From: Ustulina deusta
Taxonomy: Eukaryota > Ascomycota > Sordariomycetes > Xylariales > Xylariaceae
Assembly (NCBI GenBank): GCA_023159155.1
Contig: JAJNNX010000080.1
Span: 1-64,000, forward strand
Length of the DNA stretch: 64,000 bases
Direction: 5' to 3'
Shown: in pieces, positions 1-12,232 of the stretch
Layout of the letters: each line of letters starts with the position of its first letter
Numbering within the stretch: the stretch's first letter is position 1
Program-made: the position numbers and the translations under genes
Notes under the pieces: generated by a model
What the model was told of the DNA's origin: nothing
Seen by the model: the letters and a program-made list of their open reading frames with translations, nothing else
Database searches by the model: none

Positions 1-788
1 ATTAATAAAAACCTAAAAATAATAATTAATTTAGCTAGATAAGTATTTTTATTAGTTTAATTTTGCTAATAATTATAATTAAGTATTAAAAAATACTATT
101 AAATATTAAACAATTTTTTAAAAATAAAACAATTATTTTAGAAATAACTAAAACTAAAAACAAAAAAAAAAACCTAGAACTTCTAAACCTAAAACAAAAA
201 AAGTCTATATAATAATTCTAAAAAAAAAAAACTAAATTACTATTAAAAAAATATATAAAACTTTTAGAATTATTTCTATTAAAATAAATAGAAATAATTA
301 GCTAAAAGAACTTTAAAAAAGCTTATTATAATTAAGTTTATAATAATTAAAAAAACTTAAAAATAATTATATTTTATAAAAAAATAGATTTAAATTAACT
401 AAGTAGTATTATAAAAATTTTAATAAAAACCAATCTTATTTTTAAAAAAAAAAAAACTTCTAATATAAAAGTTAATATAAAGCTTTTTGTTTTTTTAGTT
501 ATTATATTTAAAAAAGTTCTTTTTAAAAAAAATCTAAAATTTTATTATTATTATAACTAAAGTTTAATATAGTACTAAAACTTAATAATAAAAATATACC
601 TTTAGTTTTTATTAATATTATATTAGTATAGTTATTTATTTAAAAAAAAATTTATAAATAAGCTATTAATTATAGATTTTATTAAATAAAATATAAACTT
701 AAATATATTTTGTTTTATTTATATTTAAACTTAAATTAATTAAATATAAGTTTATAATTAATTATTAATAAAAAAATATATATTAAAA
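1..788 (+). mobile_element. LTR retrotransposon X, copy 1, internal part left of the Y insertion
   Basis: This A+T-dominated, ORF-free stretch aligns by eye with about 14207-14945 inside the complete X copy; for example the text around 14-110 recurs at 14218-14300 with mainly C/T and G/A differences. The match stops at 788 and resumes at 8297, so this is the left half of an X copy split by element Y. The 5' end of the copy lies outside the window. Relative to copy 2 it has about 100 extra bases near 250-370. No gag or pol domain can be read after the mutation. The superfamily is unresolved. Confidence 0.75.
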
Positions 789-962
789 TATTATAAATAG
801 GAAATTATAAGGTTAGGTATAATATATAAAAAGATAAGTTATATATTTAGTAAGTTAGCTTATAAGACTAAAGCTTATAAAAAAAAGTTTTCTATTAAAT
901 AAAAGCAATATAGTACGATATATAGCAAATATATTACTAGTCCTAGTATGTTTGGCATAAAA
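789..962. repeat. Left LTR of element Y
   Basis: This 174-bp repeat is collinear with 8118-8296. It shares unmutated-looking words such as AAAAAGATAAGTTATATATT and TATAGCAAAT with the right LTR. Differences are mostly transitions in either direction, consistent with independent RIP of each LTR. Confidence 0.8.
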
Positions 963-3900
963 CTATTTTTCCCTCTTTAATCAGGTTATCTCTAACCTAA
1001 TATATATAAATGTACCAAGTATAAAGAATATAAAATAAAGGGGTAGTAGGGGTATATATAAAAAGGGGTTAATTTAAGTATAAAAGTAGTAAAAGATTAG
1101 AAGTAATATAAGTATAAGTATATAAATATATAAATTATATAAAATAAATAATATTATTATTATTATTATTATTGTAGTATTACTATTGCTATAAAAATTA
1201 TTATTATTAGTAATATAAATATTTTAATACTTATATAATATAGTTGATTAAGATTTTAATATATATAATGTTATTTTAAGTACTTAGATATATTATAATA
1301 TTAAGCTAGTAATTTAAGCATATAAACTATATAAAATTGCTTATAAAACTAATATGTTTATATATAATATTCTAGCTTGTTTTTTTTTTTTTTTTTTTTT
1401 TTTTTTTAGCTACTGCTATTATTTTAGTTAGTTTTAGCTACCTCTTTACTTCGCTACTATTATTTTTTTATCCTTTCTGCACTTTTTTTACCTTTTTTTT
1501 CTTTATTTTTCTATACTAGCATTTACTATATTTAACGCTAAACTTTATTACTTTTTTTTAATAATAAGCCCCTTATTATTTACTACAACTATTATTTCTA
1601 ATATAAAGCTTATTAAAAATAATTAATAGCTATAACTACTATAACTATAAGCGGTATATATACAAGCAAAATATACGCACTAAAATAAATATATAAGCAT
1701 TAAAGCTAACTAAAGATTTAATTTATAAAGCGTATATATACTAACGCTATTTTAATAGTATTTATAACAAAGCTTAGCCTAATTTTAGCTAGCTTATTTA
1801 AATTATTTATATAATAAAAAAAGCAAAGGCTTTTTTTTGTAATAAATATTAAAAAAGCAAAAAAATATATAAGCTAATAAATATAATTATATTTATTTAT
1901 ATTAATATTTTTTATTAATTTAAATATATTATATTAATTAGGTCCTAGGTTTAATATTTTTAATATAGTTTATATAAATAAATTATTAGACTAGTTCTGC
2001 TAGTTTTTTAATTTTAAATTAAATAAAAATAGCTATAAAATTATAAATAAAATAGGTTTAAATGCTTAGTAAGCATTTTTTAAAGTTTTATTAATAACTT
2101 ACTAATATTTAATTTTGTTTGCTAAAAATATGTCTGCTATTTTATAGCAACTTATTGTTTTTAATTTAGAATTACTAGTATTTTAAGCAATTAAAATAAA
2201 ATAGTTCTGTTTTTATTTTATAGTATATTTATTAGTATTTATATAGGTTAAAATACTTGTGCTATATATACCTAAATAATAATGTAGTAAAAAACATATA
2301 GCTCTAAGTAGTAGTATATATATTTTTTAACGCTATAAATACTTTTATTTACTTTTAGTTCGTAAGGTTATTTAATATAATTAAACGCCGGCTTAACACT
2401 AAGCATATTTCTATAAAAATATTTTATATTTTTAATTTAAAAATCTATAATTATATATTATAAATATGAACTATTTGTTATTTTATGTTAAAATATAAAA
2501 AGCAGTAGTAAATACTACTAATTAAATTATTTTAAACTATTAGATTAGCTAATATAGCTAATATAAATATTACTTATTTTAATAAGATCTAATTTTTAAA
2601 GTAGGTTTTATATATAGCTTAATAGTAAAATATAAATTAAATATTTAAAATAATTAGTTTAATTCTAACTATATAAATATTTATAGGTTTATTTTATTAA
2701 TTTGCTAGAGTTTTGGGCTAATATAATTATAAAAATAATAAGTTCTTAAATAATAAGCAAAATATTCTTAAGTAAAAATAAAATTAATTAATCTTTTTTT
2801 TATAACTAGTTTGGCGTAAATTGTTAGACTTAGGAGTTTTTTTTTTAGTAATTTTTGCTATTGTTTAAAGTTTATATTGCTTTAAATACTATAATATTAA
2901 TAGTTAATACTTATTAGTTATATTTAATTAGCCAGCTTTTTTTATTTAATTTTATAATATAACTTATAGTTATATATCTGTTTTATTATTATATTTTTAA
3001 TTTTTTATTTATTTAAATTATTTATAAGGTCTAACATAAATAAATATATATAATATTAACTTTTTAAATTTAAGTAGTTAGATAAAAAAAAATATTATAA
3101 AAATAGATATATTGTGCTAAAAATGCAAAGCAATACACCTATAATCTAATATAGCTAAAGATCTAAAATAAGCTAATAAACTTAAGTATAAGTTTAAAAT
3201 ATTTAAAACTTAAGTTTTTTATAAATAATGCTACTATATTTCTAACTTTATAGGTTATAAATTTATATTTAATATTATAGTATTTTTAATGCTTTTTAAT
3301 TATAATTTGCTACTAATTTTTTAAATTGTTTTTAATAGTTTGTAATTTTTGCAATTATTTTTATATTACTAGTACTTCTTTTAAAGTAAAGTTGTTTTTA
3401 ATAAATAGTCTAAACTTTAATATATAGCTATATAGGGCTTTAAAGAGTAATTTGCTAGTTATACTATTAATAGCTAAATTAATCACAAAATATGCTTAAA
3501 AGAGTAGTTATAGCTAATTAGTTTGTTTGCTATTAATAAAGCATTTGAAGTAGTTTTTGATTATTTAATTTATATGCTCCGTTTGCCTATTAGTTCTAAA
3601 GCGAAACATAACCAAATATCTTTTTTTAATTTTAAAATAATAGTATAAGTTTAATTAGAAATAATTAGTAAAAAAAAAACCGCGGTCTAATATAATACTT
3701 ATAAAATTTTTATAAATATATTTAATTTTTTAATAAAATAAAGTAGCAAACTATATTAAAGTTATTTTAGTATTAATAAAAAACAAATATATTAACTTAA
3801 TAAATTTATTAATAATTATTAAAATATAATTAATTTAGTAGTTTTTATAAAAGTTAAAAATAGTTTAACTATAAAGTTTATAAATAGTTTTTATATAAGA

Positions 3901-6900
3901 GCTAAAAATATAAGTAAAATATTAAGTTTATTATATTTTTAGTAATATTTTGCTTTTAATCTAAAATATATTATATAACTATTTATATAGTTGTTAATAT
4001 TTGTTTTTATTTTTAGCTAAAAAAACTTATACTATAATAGTTTAAATATATGTTTTTGTTTAAAATGTTCTATTAATAAGTTATTATAATATAATTTAAT
4101 AAACTAAAAATAAATAGATTTTTTAATTATTTATTAAAGGTTTATAGGCTTTCTAGTATTAATATGCTTTTTAATTAATTTATATTTGGGGTTTTTTTAT
4201 TAAATATTTTAGATTATGTTTTATAAATTTTATAATATATTTAGATTTTAGAAGTTCTTATTACTTATAGCTATTTATATTTATATATATATAACTACTT
4301 ATATAAAAATAGTCTTTTTTTTAAAAGGTTAAGCGGTATATACTTTGCTTACTAATACTTTTGGGTACTTATTAAAAATCTTAGTTTGTATTATTATAAT
4401 TTTTTTTTTTAGTATTAAAAAAAAATTAATATTTTGGGGCAAATTGCCTATATAATTAGGTTAGCGCAATAAAAAATTAGCCCTATTTTGTTTGTTTTGT
4501 TTATATTTAATAATAAAATTAAAAAAAACTAAATATATATACTAATAAGCTTACTTTTTATTTAGCTTTAAAGTTTTTATAAATATTTAAAAATTACTAT
4601 AGTTAGTTAATACTTTAACTAATAATTTGTTTTTTTAAAAATAATACTACTAATACTTAAAATATTTTATAATTATAAATATTTTTTAATTTAAAGTTTT
4701 ATAGTTTAATTTTATATTAATAAACTTATAAAAATAGAATATAACAAAATATTATTTATTTTAATTATTTTTTTAAAAAAGATTTTTTATTAACGCTGCT
4801 TTAAAAAAATCGGTTTTTACTAATATTTGCTTTTTAAAGTTAAAATATATAAAAAAAATAGCTTTTCTAAATAAGTTCTAAAGCTTTTTAAAAGCTTTTA
4901 TTATAAAATAATCTAAAAAGATTTAATTTTTTTTTGTTTTAGTTATACTTTTTTTTAAATATTAAGTTAAAAAAGCAGCAACCTAAAAATATCCTTTAAT
5001 AAAACGCTAATAAAAATTATAAAACTTTAAGAATTATTATAGCTTATAATAAAAACTAAAAAATAGTTATTATTTAATTATATTAATATAACTAAAGTTT
5101 ATTTTAATACTTTAACCAAATATAATATATTTAAAAAATTTAAGTTTTTTTTAGTAAAATTAATATTTTAAAAGTTTAATATATAGCTTAACATTTTAAA
5201 ATTTTTTAATAATTTTTTAAATATGTTTTATATAAAATTTTTTGTTTATAAAAAATATAAAAATATTATATAAACTTATAAATATAACTAAAAATTTATA
5301 ATAGTTATAATATATATAAAAAGCTATTTTTTATTTATTTATTTTTTTAATTTAAATATAATAATAAATATTTTTAAAATTAATTTTAGTAAATATTTTA
5401 ACATATATAAATTTATTTATTAATTCTAAAATAAAATAAAAAATATAGCAATTTTTTTATATAATATAGTTAAGTTTTTTATAGTTTATATATAGTTTTA
5501 AACTTTTATTTTTTTTAAAAATAAATAAAATAAAAGCTTTAGCTAAGCTTTTAAATTTCTATATTTTTTTATTAGCTATTATTTTTATAAGCTATTTTTA
5601 AAGTTTTTTAAATTTATTTTAAGCTAATAAATAAATAAAATAATAAAGTACTATAATATTATTTTATAAATTAATTACTAAGTTTTTTTGTTTAGAATAT
5701 AAAAAAATACTAGCTTTGTTAATATTAAAAAAATTAGCTAAATTATAAAATTTTAGCAAAATATTTTTAAAACTAATATAATTTTTTTTAGTTTTTAATT
5801 TTTTTAACTAAAAAAGTTTAAAAATATATATAATAACTTAATAATATTTTTTATTTTTATAAGCTTTAATAAATTAATAAACTATAACTAATTTAAAATA
5901 TTTAAGTTTTAAGCTATAAAACTAGCAATTTAAACTTAAATTAAATATAATTTTTTGGTTTTTTAATATAATTTAAAAAAAAAGTACTAAACTTTTTTTT
6001 AATTAATTATTTTAGTTAATAGTAATATAAGTATACTAAAATTTTTAAGTTATTTTATAGCTATTAATAAGTTTATAAATAATTTAATAAGCGCTATAAC
6101 TAAAAAATTTATTTTTAGTAATATATTATAAAATATAAATATAAAATAGAACTTTTTTTAGTTTATTATATAAAATAAAAATATAACTAATATAATTATA
6201 TTTAGCGCAAAAATTTAAATTAACAAATATTTTTAATAAAATTTTTTTTAAGCTAATAAAATAAATATTATATAAAATATAAAATTAATATAAAATAAAT
6301 ATAAAAAGCTATAGTTTTAGTTTAAGCTTTATAGCTAAAACTAAAACTATTTTTTTTTTTAATTATTATTTAAATATTTATTAAAATATGCTAAAAAATT
6401 ATATAAACAATTTTAGTCCAAATAATAATTATTTTTTTATAAATAATAAAATATATTAAAGTTTTTTTATTTTTAATTTAATTAAATTTTTTAAATCTAA
6501 TATTTTTAATTTTTTAGTAAGTATTACTAGTTAGATTTTTTATAGTTATAACTAATATAACTTATTTTTTTATAATTAAAACAAAAAAAATCCTAAATAT
6601 TACTATTTTGTTTTAAATAATTATTAAGGTTATTTTATAGCTATTTTTAAAATATATTAGAAATATATTAACTAAAGTATTTAAAAAATAATAATTTTTT
6701 AGATATATAATTATTAAAAAGTTACTAATTTAAATAAAGTTATTTTAGCTAGTTATAATACTAATAATTATTTTAGTTCTAAACTATATTATAATACTTT
6801 TAGTTTTAATAAAAATAATTTTTATTATTAAAGTATTTTTGCTTAAAAAAGCTTTAGTATTATTATTAATTTTAAAGTTTATTAGTATTAGTTCGGTTAA

Positions 6901-8117
6901 TATTTAAATATAAAAGTTTTTGTTAAAGCTTTATAGTTTTAAAAATAAAAATTATTAGTTTTTAATAATACTATACTATATTTATTATTATTAATTTTTT
7001 TTAAAATAATAAATTATTAAAATTTATAATTTTTTGTTAAAACAGATTAGTTAGTTTTTAGTAGTATAATATAGCTTTTTTATTATTGCTTTATTATTTT
7101 TTTTAAATTTTAATCTAAAAAAAAAATTAATTAAATATTTTAAAGTTTTAATTAGTTTGTTGCTAAACTTTTTTTAACTACTAGCTAATATTTATAATAA
7201 AAAAAATTAATTAATAAATTAAAATTTTAGTTTAGTTAATAAAATTTTTTTAATTAGATTTATAAAAAAATAATTTTAGCGCGTTTTTTTTTTAAAAAAG
7301 ATTTAATACTAATTTTTGTAATCTTAGTCTATTTTATTAACTATATAAATAATTTAAATTTAAGCTTATTAGAACTTTTTTTGTAAACTTTTAAATATAG
7401 ATTTCAGTTTTTTAATTTATTTAATTTATTAGTTATAAATAAACTATATAATAAACAAAAAATATTTAAATTTTAAAAAATAACTAAAATTAATATTTAA
7501 TTTTTTATTATTATTGTAGTATTTATAATAATAAAATAATTAATAATTAGAACTACTTAAATCTAATTTATTAAATAATAATAAAAAAATAAAAAAGTAA
7601 ATAATAAGCTAGAATTAGAAAAATTATATTATTTTTAGTACTAATTTTTATGTTTTAAATAAAAAATATAAAAAAAATTTAAAAAATTAAAAAATTTAAA
7701 GTTTTTTTAAATCTTTAGTTTTTTTTTAATATTTATATTTTTTAAGTTTTTGTTTTAATATCAATTTATATATACTTATAAATTAAAATCCTTTTAATTT
7801 AAAAGTAGTTTATTTTTATTTTTTTAGCTATTTATTTATTTTTTTAAGTTCTATTTTAAACTAAATATTTTATTATAATAAAAATTAGTTAGTACTTTTA
7901 AGTTATAAAATATTATTATTATTTTAATAATTAAGTATTAAATTATTACTAAGCTTTAATTTTTAATTTTTATCTAAAAAAAAATCGGTATAGCTTTATT
8001 AACTATTTATAGCTAATTTGTTTTTTTTAGGAAGTATTAATCTAGTTAATAGTCCGGGTTTTTTAGGGGCCATTATATAAATATATTATAAATAATTTTA
8101 AAAAAAAGCTTTAAAAT

Positions 8118-8296
8118 TGTTATAAATAAAAAGTTTACAAGGTCAAGTACAATATATAAAAAGATAAGTTATATATTTAGTAAGGTTAGCTTATAAAACT
8201 AAAACTTATAAAAAAAAAGGTTTTTATTAAAGTAAAAGCGGATATAGTACGTATATATAGCAAATGTGTACTAGTTCTGGTATGCCTAGCATAGCA
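8118..8296. repeat. Right LTR of element Y
   Basis: This 179-bp copy is less mutated than the left one. It starts TGTTATAAAT and ends TAGCATAGCA, giving TG...CA ends with an imperfect 5-bp terminal inverted repeat (TGTTA/TAGCA). An A-rich tract lies just upstream (8099-8108), but it is not convincing enough to fix the element's orientation. Confidence 0.8.
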
Positions 8297-11200
8297 AAAA
8301 AATTAAATTATATTAGCTCTAAATATTAATAATATTATATTTAATTATTATAATACTATTTAATTTATTAAACTAGATATTATTAAAGCTTTTTATTAAT
8401 TATTATTAACTATAGAATTATATGATTTTATTTTTTTTTAAACTTATAAAAAAGTATTTTAATAAAAAGTTTTATTTTTTAGTTTAAAAATAAAACCTAC
8501 CTAGTAGCAAGCTTTTATTAATATATAAATTTAAAAAATTTTAAATAAGTTTATAAACATTTATATAAATAATATTTTAATTTATTTTAAAACTAAAAAA
8601 TAGTACTAAACTTATTATAAAAAAATAATCTATTGTTTATATTAAACTAAATATTAAAAAAATATTAAAAATTTTTGTTTTAATATATTTATTATTAATT
8701 ATTTAGAAATAATTATAAAAGCTAAAATAAAGATTAGAATTAATTTTACTAAAATTTAAATAATTTTAAATTAAAATTTTAATAATTTTAAAAATACTAA
8801 ATTAATTTAGTTATTTTTTAAGTTTTATAATTATATTTATATATTTATTTATTATACTAGTAAAATTACTACTTTTTTAAATTAACTATTAAAAAAAAAT
8901 AAGCTATTTATAATAGAACTAAAATAAAAACAAGCTTTTAAATATATAAAACTGCTAGCTTATAAAATATTTTTTTAGTTTTTTTTAAGCCTAGCTAACT
9001 AATATAAATAAAAACAAATATTTTATACAATATAATAAAAAAAGTTATCTAGTAGTAATAAAAAAATATAACTTAAAAACCTATAAAATACTTTTTTTAA
9101 AATAATAACGCTAATTAAACAAGCTTACCTAATTTAAGACTATAAGCTTTTAGTAATAATATAAACTTTAAAATATTACTACTTAGAGCTTTTTAGAACT
9201 AAATTTTTATAATAATTAATTATTAAGCTTTATTATATTTTTTAAATAAATAGATTTTATTAATATAATAAGTATACTAGGCTGATTTTTTATTAAACTT
9301 TAATATTATTTTGTAATATTAACTAGAATAAAAAAATATAGTAGCTAATGTTTTATTAAAAAAATAGCTAAGCTTTTTATAATTAAAACTAAAAAAGCTA
9401 AAAAATAAATAATAATATTAGTTCTGCTTAATAAAATATTAGGTTTTATATTAACTATAGACTTTTTATTTAATATTTTTTTAAAAACTAACCTAGTAAA
9501 CCTAATTAAATAAAAAAACTAGCTATAAAAACTAAAAAATAAAAATAAAAAACTATATATATTTAAGGTTATTTTAAATAGAACTATTTTTTTTTGTATA
9601 GCTTTAATTTAAAAAGCTTATATATTCTTAATTACTATATATTAAAGTTAATATAAAACAATTAAAATATTAAAACAAAAATATTATTAGTTTTATTTAA
9701 AACGTAATTATAAATAATATATATATAATTATTATAACTATAAAAAAAATAAAATATTATAAAATAAAACTTCTAGCTTTTTTTATTTATTGCTTATATT
9801 AGCTATAGTATAATAATATATAATAATAAATAGCAAAAATATATTATTTAATTAATAGAATTATAATTATATATAAATATTTATAAATAAGTTTAGCTGT
9901 TTAATTATAATTTTACTTAGTAAAAAAATAAATATTATAGAGTTGCTAGCTATATAATATTATAGGAGTTTATATAGATTTTTTAGCATGCTAGATATAT
10001 AAATATTAAATAATATAAAATTGTTTATTTTTAAATTTATAGTAATAATTAATAGTTTTATAAGTACTAAGTACTGCTTTAGTAGTACTTATTATTTTTA
10101 GACCTAAAAAGTAGTAAAATTAATTAATTAAGAACTAGATTAATAATTCTGTTTTTATATTAATAAATACTAAAACAATTAAAGCATTTATTTTTTTGTT
10201 TTAGATTTTACGTATAATTTTTTATAATATTTATTAATTAATATATTATTACTAAAAGTAGTAATAAGAATTAAAACATAAAACTTTTTAATAATAAATA
10301 TTAATAAAACTATTATAAATTTTAATATTAAATAATAAACGTTCGAACTAGTTTGCTAAACCTAAAATGTTTAAAAAATAATATATAATGTAGTAACTTT
10401 TGTGCAAAAATAATACAAGCTATAAGCTAACAAAAAAAAATGCTTAATAAATTTTAAAATAAAAAATAAGGTTTTTTTAAAAAAGAAAAGTTTTGTAACG
10501 CAAGTACTAACTACTAGATTAAACTTTTAATTAGTTAGACTTTTTAAAATTTTAAAAAAATAAAAATTTAGTTATATTTTTAATTTATTTAACTTTTATA
10601 AAATAAAAAACTTATTTTATATTAATTAATTACAAAAAGCAAGCAATAATTTTTTATGTTAATAAATTTAATTACTACTTTTAGCTAAAAATATTAATAA
10701 TAAAGCAAAATTTAAAATTAAACAAATCAAATAATTAAAAATATATAAAAAAAATAAAGAATTATAATACTAAATTATTTAAAAAAGCTATAATTTTAAT
10801 AATATTTAATATATAGCTTAAAATTTTAAAAATATACTAATTAAACTTAATTAATTTTATAAAACTTATAAAAAAGCTTTTAGATTTTTTATAAAACTTA
10901 TAAAAAAGCTTTTAGATTTTTTATAAAATTACAAAAATAAATATATATAGTAGTAGCTAATACGTTTATAAGTAATTATAAAAATAATAATAAAACAATA
11001 TAATATAAAAAAACTATATAAACCTAATATTATTAGTAACCTTAAATTAAAACTATATTTAAACTTTTGGTTTTAAAAAAAAGTAGTATAATAGTTAGTA
11101 TATTTTAGCAAAACCTATAAGAACTTTAGACCTATATAGCAATAAAATAAAAAAATCTACATATAAACTAACTTAACTCTATAGCTATATATATAAAGTC

Positions 11201-11320
11201 TATATCTATTTACTTTATAAACTCTGATTTTTTTTTTCTTTTTTTTCTTTTTTAGCTTAAAGTCTTTATTTATAGTATTAATAAACTAGCTATAGAAGCT
11301 TTACTTGACTGATTGTGACA
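8297..11320 (+). mobile_element. X copy 1, internal part right of Y, plus its 3' LTR
   Basis: The text from 8301 follows 14955 onward nearly base for base to the 3' LTR, which here is 11087-11320. A purine-rich tract (about 11076-11086, A8 then GTAG) immediately precedes the LTR as a polypurine tract would, placing the element on the + strand. Compared with copy 2, this copy carries a tandem duplication of about 31 bp at 10866-10926 and about 34 extra bases near 9515-9550. No coding capacity survives. Confidence 0.75.
11087..11320 (+). repeat. 3' LTR of X copy 1
   Basis: This 234-bp LTR is one of four copies in the window (also 11469-11714 inverted, 11999-12232 and 17677-17911). It ends GATTGTGACA, the least mutated version of the 3' end. 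Its start reads TATAATAG; comparison with 11999 (TATAACGG) suggests an ancestral TGTAACGG. Confidence 0.8.
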
Positions 11321-11714
11321 GTTAGATTTATATTATAAAATATATAATTTTTTATATTAGGTATATAACTAAAAAAAAAAGTTTATTTATGTTTTGTTAA
11401 TTATAATAAAATAAAAAATATATATTTATTAAATGTTTATTAATAAATAATTAGTAAGCTTAAAGTAATGTTATAATTAGTTAAATAAAGCTTTTATAAC
11501 TAGTTTATTAATACTATAAATAAAGACTTTAAGCTAAAAAAAAAAGAGAAAAAAAAGAAAAAAGTCAGAGTTTATAAGGTAAATAAATATAAACTTTATA
11601 TATATAGCTATAGAATTAGGTTGGTCTATATGCAAACTTTTTATTTTATTGCTATATAGGTCTAAAGTTCTTGCAGGTCTTGCTAAGACTATATAGACTG
11701 TACTAACTATTATA
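11321..11714 (-). mobile_element. Inverted 5' fragment of a third X copy (LTR plus about 148 bp internal)
   Basis: Read on the minus strand, 11714-11469 is an X LTR (about 246 bp) and 11468-11321 continues into the X internal sequence found at 12233-12380. The fragment abuts the end of the copy 1 LTR exactly at 11320/11321. The simplest reading is that copy 1 inserted into this inverted copy, whose remainder would then lie left of the window. The LTR keeps GC-rich words such as CCTGCAAGAAC that other copies have lost. Confidence 0.7.
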
Positions 11715-11998
11715 GCTAGAATTAAAAGCAATATTATAAAAAAAATTCTATTAAATAAAATAAAATCAAAACTTAATAATAATTACTTAGTTTAAACAAA
11801 AAATAATAGTTATTTGTAATATTTTTTATTTTAATTATAATAATATATTTATATTTTTAAATAAATAGTTTAAAAAGTTCTTATAATATTATTAGATTAA
11901 TTATTATTAAGTTATATATATATTTATAAAAATACTTAAAAAAATAATTAATTATACTAATATATTTTTATAATTTATTAAAAAAAACTTATAATATA
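11715..11998. other. A+T-rich flank between X copies
   Basis: This 284-bp stretch lies outside the recognised LTRs and ends with ATATA (11994-11998), the left target duplication of X copy 2. I see no gene and no match elsewhere in the window. Its continuation on the other side of copy 2 should be 17917 onward. Confidence 0.5.
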
Positions 11999-12232
11999 TA
12001 TAACGGTTAGTATAGTTTTAGCAAAACCTGCAAAAACTCTAAACCTACATAGCAATAAAATAAAAAGTCTATATATAGACTAACCTAACTCTATAGCTAT
12101 ATATATAAAATCTATATTTATTTACTTTATAAACTTTAATTTTTTTTTTCTTTTTTTTTTTTTTTAGTTTAAAGTTTTTATTTATAATATTAATAAACTA
12201 GCTATAAAAGCTTTACTTAACTAATTATAATA
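11999..12232 (+). repeat. 5' LTR of X copy 2
   Basis: This 234-bp LTR starts TATAACGG (ancestral TGTAACGG inferred) and ends AATTATAATA, corresponding to GATTGTGACA in copy 1. The internal sequence begins CTACTTTAAGC; no standard tRNA primer site is recognisable. Confidence 0.8.

Larger units (their letters stand above)
789..8296. mobile_element. LTR retrotransposon Y (7.5 kb, RIP-degraded) inserted in X copy 1
   Basis: The element is bounded by direct repeats at 789-962 and 8118-8296. The right repeat keeps the canonical ends TGTTA...TAGCA; the left one reads TATTA...ATAAAA, as expected if CpA/TpG were mutated to TpA. Flanking A4 stretches (785-788 and 8297-8300) fit a short target duplication, and removing the element restores the continuous sequence seen in X copy 2 near 14945-14965. 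The interior is extremely A+T-rich, contains a 28-T run at 1380-1407 and has no surviving ORF, so gag and pol are dead and neither family nor orientation can be assigned. Confidence 0.8.
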
